NCBI GenBank assembly: GCA_004352715.1
Contig: SCFE01000031.1
Location: 1,860,535-1,924,534 of the forward strand
DNA length: 64,000 nucleotides
Reading direction: 5' to 3'
Source: Hofstenia miamia
Taxonomy: Eukaryota; Xenacoelomorpha; Acoela
In this document: positions 59,255-64,000 of the stretch, piece after piece
Layout: each line of letters opens with the position of its first letter
Numbering within the stretch: the first letter of the stretch is position 1
Program-made: the position numbers and the translations under genes
The notes under the pieces: model-generated
The model's input: only the letters and a program-made list of their open reading frames with translations
Told to the model about the DNA's origin: nothing
Database searches by the model: none

Positions 59255-59609
59255 TTATTTTATACTTAATGATATTAAGGTTTTATCTAGTTTTCCACAC
59301 ATTTGTCTTAGACTTAGGATAATTACTGTTGATTATAATTTAAATAGAAGAATTAACAGCTTTTCAACCAGACTCAATGACAGTTCTCATGTTTAAACTT
59401 TAGTCTTAACAAATTAAAGAANNNNNNNNNNNNNNNNNNNNNTTATTTTATACTTAATGATATTAAGGTTTTATCTAGTTTTCCACACATTTGTCTTAGG
59501 CTTAGGATAATTACTGTTGATTATAATTTAAATAGAAGAATTAACAGCTTTTCAACCAGACTCAATGACAGTTCTCATGTTTAAACTTTAGTCTTAACAA
59601 ATTAAAGAA
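59255..59609. repeat. Overlap artefact: 167-nt duplicate around a 21-N gap
   Basis: 59255-59421 is repeated at 59443-59609 with one difference noticed, on either side of N 59422-59442. The two contig ends overlap and should be merged. Confidence 0.9.
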
Positions 59610-62600
59610 AGAGCATTTGCTTATTTAAATGTGAATTAAATATTTCATTTAAAGTTCTTAACTTCTGCAAATTTAATAAATGAAAAATTTCAAGTACAAG
59701 CAATTATGATATTATGGTAGGAGAATAGAAAAAAAATATTTTCATTAATTTTTTTTTAACTTTCAACCAGGCATTCAATACAAATTATTACATCTAAATG
59801 TAAATATATTAATTTGTAGTTTACTCAAAGTTTTCCTAAATGTCATTACATTCAAATTTAGATGATCATGCAAGCTGTAAAAACTCCTATAATTTGACCT
59901 AAGGCAAATAATTTCTCCTTGTCTTCAACATCCCTTCATAATGTTGGAAATCAGGCCTTTTTAATCCTAACCCCATATGTTGATAGTGTGAAAGCTTGTA
60001 TCAATTCTCTTAATACTATTGACAATAGATAAAATAAGATTTATTAATAATTCTTATTCAAATACACAAGTTGTGTAAAACTCATACAAATATCAGATAA
60101 TATGAATACAAGTAAAAATGCAAGAATCATAATTCAAAAACACATTACAAAATACCTAAGAAGTTTAGAGTAATGAAAAGTAAGCTATTCTTTTCAATAG
60201 AAGAAGATTACAGTGTATAATTACTAAACTTAATATAATAACTCAACTTGTCTTTAACTTTTGCATCTCCTCTTTTTTTAAAAAATTTTTTATGATGTAG
60301 TTGTTTTTTGGGGATTTTCCTTGTTTCACAATTCATATTTGTTTCTTTTTAAATTTCAAACAGAAACATACTTGTGTAATGCCATTTGATGACAAATGAG
60401 TGTTAATAATATTCAAATTTTCTGCCAGCAAAGAACTGAGGCCTTTTTGTCCATGACTTCTTATTATAATGTTTATAGATTAGTTTTGTTTGTTACAATT
60501 AATCAAATTTTTAATAATCACAATATTTCATTTTAATGAATTTCACAAATTTATTTTCAGGGTGACCTTACAGTATATATATGCATACCTGTCAATAAAT
60601 CCTTTTGATTACATAATTATTAGGTATCTCTTATTCCTAATTTGAGACTGCTAATAACTCAGAGGATACAAACTTATTTTCTATATTTTTTACAGCAAAT
60701 TTTAAAATCATTTATAAGCATGTTCTTGTTAAGCAATGTTAGTTGCTTTCTATATTCCCTCTAAATTTCTTGAAAAACACATTTTTGCCCATTGCTCTGT
60801 CAATATTGCAGCTATCAACATGAAGTTTTGCAGGCTTAGAGAGCATTGCAAGTTAAAGATTTTAAGCTTTTAAAAGCCTAAACATGAAAATATTTTTTTG
60901 CTGTCATTGATGATATTTAGAGAAAGCTAAGGCAAAAAATTGGCAATGGAATTTGAAAATTAAAAGTTATTTTAAATTCACAACATTATAACTTTAAATA
61001 AATTTTTTAATAAGCCTTAATTTTTAAATTTTTTATACCATTTATTTGAAAAAAACTTTGTTTTTTCACACTAGTGATTTGAAATTTGATAAGAATTGTT
61101 TGAAATTTCAAAACAAAAATTTTACAAAGCCATAAATTTTCTTAAAACAAATTTATTTTGAAAACCCAATTTGGTCTTTAGATATTATACCTTAACTTAA
61201 CAGGCTATAGCAACAAAAATTGTTAAGATATCACAGCTCCATTTGAATTTTTAAATAGCAAATTTCACTTAAAAAATTTATTTCTCAGCATGTTTAGCTC
61301 TAAGATTAATATTGGCTGAGCTAGGCTGGCCAGAGCTGTTCAAATTGTTCAGAAAAGATATTTTCTTTAATAACTTTTGATATAATGAAGCTATGAATAA
61401 GATTTTACACCAAAATGTGCAGTTTTGAAAGGAGATTCTAATTTTTTCAGTTCTGTTCAAATAAAGAAAGGTTTAAAAATTTGAACTAAACAAATTGTTT
61501 TTCTCAAAATTCAAAAAATTGGAAATTTTTACCTTGAGATATTTGTAGTAATACAAGAAATAACATTCAAAAACAATTTCCCCAAAATTCCCTGTCACTT
61601 TTCCATAATGGGAAATTTTCTTTTTTAGATATTAATATTATAGGATGGGTTAGTAATTTTTTAAAAATTACATTGTTTTTTTAAAAAAAATATCTATAAA
61701 ACTGCATTTTGTTTTTAATTTCATTAGTCTTTAAAATTTTGTTTAGTAATGTTTCACTTCATATTAGGACACCCCTATAAACTTTCAAAAAAATTGGTGT
61801 TTTTTTAAATGTATATTGTGGATTATGAAAATGGATATTATAGATAAACCTTGAAAATTCATTTACATTTTACTCCATTTTATTGATATCTGTGATCCAT
61901 TATGTCAATTTCATTGAGATTTTGCTATGGTTATTAAATATACTGGGATTTCTGGCTTTTTGATAATATAAATTTTTCAGAGCCTTGACTACTACTTCTC
62001 AGTAAAGATTGATGTTTCTACATTGATTAAAAACTGGCAAATGTGTTTCTGGCATTAAATTTTTAGATTTAGAAGCCCTTTCACTGTCATTCAATAAATT
62101 AAATGTGAAAACTCAAATTTGCAAGATTTCTTTTAAAACTCCTCTTTAACTACAGTTTAAAATGAAAAACCAATATAGTATTCAGATTCTACAGGTCTGA
62201 AATTACTTGAAAATGTCAATCTCTTATCTTTTAAGTAGATCTAGAGGTTGCATTGTGAAATTTTCTTGAATACCTTAGTGTTAATTTCAATGTGCTCTAG
62301 ATTTAAGATATTTCATGCTTGGGAATCAATTCCATAAGTGAATTTTTGTTTAAAATTGCTCATTCTACCTATTTTCAAACCTTCTGAATCTATTTACCCT
62401 TTAGATTTTATATTTGATCAATGCTTTGTTCACAATTTAATGAAATAATATGAGTATTGGTTGAAATTTAAAAAAAACAGTAATTTCATTAGATAGATTT
62501 ATAAATCACTATATCAATATTGTTTTAATTGAAAAAATGAATTGATATTTGGATTGTAGGGGTTTAAAATTAGTTATAAATCTGTTAAGAGGGATTGTTA

Positions 62601-63147
62601 TATTTTTATTTATTTCCATTGTCAATGTATGGATGGAGGAAATGGTAGAGTTGAGAGCAGATTGTCCTGACATTGAAAAAAAGGTTTCCTTTTCTTAAAG
62701 AGGAAGCATATTATATTATAAAGATAGTATGGTTTTTAATTTCTAGGAAATTTTTTAAAACCAAAAACATTCATTGCTAAACTTTATGATAATAGTTTTC
62801 ATTATTAACAATTTTAGCAATTATTTGCACAGGTTAGTTAAGTTAAAAGTTTGTTTCTTTCTTTTTGTTTACAAGTTCTTGCCTGTTTTTTTTAAATACA
62901 ATATTAGTGTTTTTCATTTTTTTCCATATTCATATATTATGCAAATGTAATCAACCCAAAAGTTAAATGTGCAGGCTGTGATATTTTGTGCTTCATTTTT
63001 ATTTTGAAGTAAATTCTCAAAATCTAGTGTAAAAATATACAATTTTTCTTAATCTCTTGCTTAAAAATTTATTAAAATTAATTGGCATGAAAAGTTAAGA
63101 TCACTCATATTTAGAAAAGAAATTAAAAATTGTTTTTTCAAACTACT
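59610..63147. other. AT-rich DNA without recognised features
   Basis: Dominated by A and T runs. The minus-strand frame 61278-61460 has no support. Confidence 0.5.
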
Positions 63148-63547
63148 AAAGTGAGCAATTGTGAAATTTATGTCACATTTAATACTTTGTAAGACATTTT
63201 TCATAGTACAACTAAGAAAGCAATTAACATTGCTATTTTAGCTGTGAAGCTAAAGAGATATATAATTGATTGCAATACATGCTGCAGTATAAAACTGAAA
63301 TGAAAGTACAGAGAGTTTTTTAAATTCAATATTTTTATTAACTGAATAAAGTGAGCAGTTGTGAAATTGATGACACATTCAATACTTTGTGAGACTTTTT
63401 TCATAATACAAATAAGAGAGCAACTAATGTTGCTATTTTACCTCTGAAGCTAAAGAGATATATAATTGATTGCAATACATGCTGCATTACAAAACTGAAA
63501 TGAAACAATATAGATTTTTCAATTCAATAAATCAAAATATTTCAATG
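63148..63547. repeat. Two tandem copies of a 200-nt unit
   Basis: AAAGTGAGCA..GTGAAATT starts at 63148 and again at 63348. The core, GAAGCTAAAGAGATATATAA onward to AAAACTGAAATGAAA, is nearly identical, with scattered substitutions elsewhere. Divergence between copies shows a real, older tandem duplication. Confidence 0.8.
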
Positions 63548-64000
63548 GGAAAAAGGCTCAAAAGGCAAGTGAAGCAAGCCTTTTGAAGGTGTCTTTTAAA
63601 TTACATAGACATCTTGATCACCAATTCACACAATAAAATTTAAATACTCAGCCAAGATTGCAACAAAAAGAACATTCAATTGTTGAAATTAAGGCATAAA
63701 ATTGTGATGTCCTATCTTGTGGTATTTATTTGAACAAATCAATCATGCTTATTTTGACAAATTCTAATACTGCAGTTTGCATTATCAGTTCTAATTTAAT
63801 CATTGTTGACAAAAAGTGCCAACAACCTGGTTAGTACTTAAATTTATCAATTCACTATCTTACAGCAGCCAAAAATTATCTTATGACATTCATAATAGTT
63901 TAAAAGAAGTTTAATTGGGACATTGCTTAAAAGACATCTCATTAATGCAGTAATTATTTATGATAAGCATTAAATTAGCAGTTTAATTCCTTCTTTGATA
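63548..64000. other. AT-rich DNA at window end
   Basis: Nothing recognised. Confidence 0.5.

Noticed and set aside
1-64000. tRNA, rRNA or CRISPR arrays
   Set aside because: No cloverleaf with A and B boxes, no rRNA-like sequence and no regularly spaced identical repeats with unique spacers were seen.

Overview
This is nuclear DNA from an invertebrate animal. It is strongly AT-rich, has spliceosomal introns with GT..AG borders, and carries two animal-type genes: a TRPM cation channel and a secreted protein made of LDL-receptor class A modules. The rest is mostly transposon debris: CR1/L2- and Jockey/I-like LINEs, many hAT elements, Tc1/mariner relics, a Harbinger-type MITE and LTR retroelement pieces. 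The lineage cannot be fixed from the sequence. The introns of 37-45 nt point to a lineage with very short introns. Eight multi-base N runs interrupt the window, three of them exactly 1000 nt. Six isolated single Ns also occur, and several of these sit between duplicated flanks, so they look like unresolved contig joins.

Layout. 1-3740: 3' end of an LTR retroelement with a broken, very A-rich coding region, a polypurine tract and an LTR containing a TATA box. 3740-10030: AT-rich DNA, gaps and transposon ends. 10034-16014: two minus-strand LINEs in tandem, then a 1-kb gap. 17257-20204: broken hAT transposase with TTF-type zinc finger. 20205-29000: AT-rich DNA with hAT dimerisation-domain relics, one hAT element with an intact 8-bp target duplication, and a Tc1-like relic. 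29000-36056: inverted repeats, nested MITEs, a third LINE and a hAT copy scrambled by assembly. 37632-39786: LDLa-repeat gene on the minus strand, 5 exons. 41500-46400: short repeats, transposase scraps and two unidentified small ORFs. 46916-51687: TRPM channel gene on the plus strand, two exons visible, 5' exons not found. 52462-54067: hAT element with a nested Harbinger MITE, falsely duplicated. 54111-64000: LTR-like repeat, a mariner relic and AT-rich DNA with no recognisable gene.

The two host genes are about 7 kb apart on opposite strands and nothing links them functionally. The most unusual points are a retroelement 3' ORF with no canonical pol or env motif, the tiny LDLa introns (one flanked by an 11-nt direct repeat that suggests intron birth by tandem duplication), an in-frame TAA in the first LDLa module, and the recurring nesting of foldback MITEs inside hAT elements.
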